A DNA stretch of 14,876 bases from Candidatus Bathyarchaeota archaeon (lineage in GTDB: Archaea; Thermoproteota; Bathyarchaeia; Bathyarchaeales; DTEX01), in the NCBI GenBank assembly GCA_003601695.1, contig PIYH01000022.1, positions 1 through 14,876 of the forward strand, given 5' to 3'. Each line of letters starts with the position of its first letter. The stretch's first letter is position 1. Position numbers and translations under genes: made by a program. Below, piece after piece: positions 14,690-14,876 of this stretch. Below the pieces are notes generated by a model. That model searched no databases. It was given only the letters and a program-made list of their open reading frames with translations, and was not told the origin of the DNA.

Positions 14690-14707
14690 TAATTTATAAG
14701 CTTTCCG
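14690..14707 (-). promoter_or_regulatory. BRE/TATA promoter of the small membrane protein gene
   Basis: On minus the sequence reads CGGAAAG (a BRE-like purine stretch) followed by CTTATAAATTA (TATA box). It predicts a transcript start near 14670 and a leader of about 16 bases. This is the clearest archaeal promoter in the window. Confidence 0.65.
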
Positions 14708-14760
14708 ATATAGCCACGGATCATCAATTTAGAGGATAAAAATTGTAGGCTTGACGTAGC

Positions 14761-14766
14761 AAAAAA
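14761..14766 (-). terminator. Possible oligo-T terminator of the 16S rRNA transcript
   Basis: On minus, GCGGTTTTTTGC lies 21-26 bases after the mature 16S 3' end; a second T5 run is at 14738-14742. Either could end the rRNA transcript, but the region may equally be part of a processing stem. Confidence 0.35.
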
Positions 14767-14787
14767 CCGCCAAATTCTTTATTCTTT

Positions 14788-14876
14788 AGGAGGTGATCCG
14801 GCCGCAGGTTCCCCTACGGCCACCTTGTTACGACTTCTCCCTCCTTGCGGAGCCCGGGTTCGACACGGCCCAACGG
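14788..14876 (-). rRNA. 16S rRNA, 3' end (partial, runs off the right edge)
   Basis: Reading on minus, the last 89 bases of the small-subunit rRNA are present. They include the upper part of helix 44 (CTCCGCAAGGAGGGAGAAG), the universal GTCGTAACAAGGT, helix 45 (GTAGGGGAACCTGCGGCC) and the anti-Shine-Dalgarno tail GGATCACCTCCT ending at 14788. The gene continues beyond the window. The 3' side leads into the small membrane protein gene, not into a 23S gene. Confidence 0.97.

Noticed and set aside
1..14876. CRISPR array, insertion sequence, toxin-antitoxin or defence island
   Set aside because: No regularly spaced repeats, transposase or known defence domains found on either strand.

Overview
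The window is a stretch of archaeal chromosome, most likely from the TACK group (Thermoproteota-like; a bathyarchaeal or similar uncultured lineage is my guess, not something I can show). The reasons are the archaeal gene set (20S proteasome beta subunit, AMMECR1, DUF1893, MntP, a tRNA gene with encoded CCA), TATA/BRE-like promoter elements in place of -35/-10 boxes, GTG and TTG starts preceded by GGAGGTGATC-like ribosome binding sites, and the 3' end of an archaeal-type 16S rRNA at the right edge. The proteasome subunit is of the Thr1-less type that I recall from crenarchaea.

Layout. Positions 71-853 (minus) encode a single-pass surface protein with many N-glycosylation sequons. Positions 1034-1351 (minus) hold the N-terminal third of an amidohydrolase, a truncated gene. 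tRNA-Pro(CGG) follows on plus (1452-1529). A minus-strand gene (1708-2850) encodes a membrane-anchored coiled-coil/phospholipase D/lamin-tail protein. The plus strand from 3114 to 7664 carries separately promoted housekeeping-type genes: MntP exporter, a large alkaline-phosphatase-superfamily phosphohydrolase, an O6-alkylguanine-DNA alkyltransferase, a proteasome beta subunit and AMMECR1. A minus-strand pair (7759-9379) encodes a nitroreductase followed by an M24 Xaa-Pro-type peptidase. DUF1893 lies on plus at 9493-9930.

From 14238 leftward to 9939 runs a compact three-gene minus-strand operon: a sugar-phosphate nucleotidylyltransferase, a long coiled-coil protein shaped like an SMC/Rad50 hairpin but without its own ATPase motifs, and an MCM-like AAA+ ATPase with an N-terminal winged helix and an altered Walker B. 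The gaps are 14 and 5 bases. This operon is the best candidate for an undescribed system: the coiled-coil protein would be the structural arm and the AAA+ protein the motor.

At the right end, a two-helix membrane protein with an acidic tail (14358-14654, minus) has its own strong promoter. Beyond it lies the 3' end of 16S rRNA (14788 to the edge, minus). No 23S rRNA follows the 16S in the 14.8 kb downstream, so the rRNA genes appear unlinked. No CRISPR array, insertion sequence, origin or prophage is visible, and no gap between genes exceeds 300 bases.
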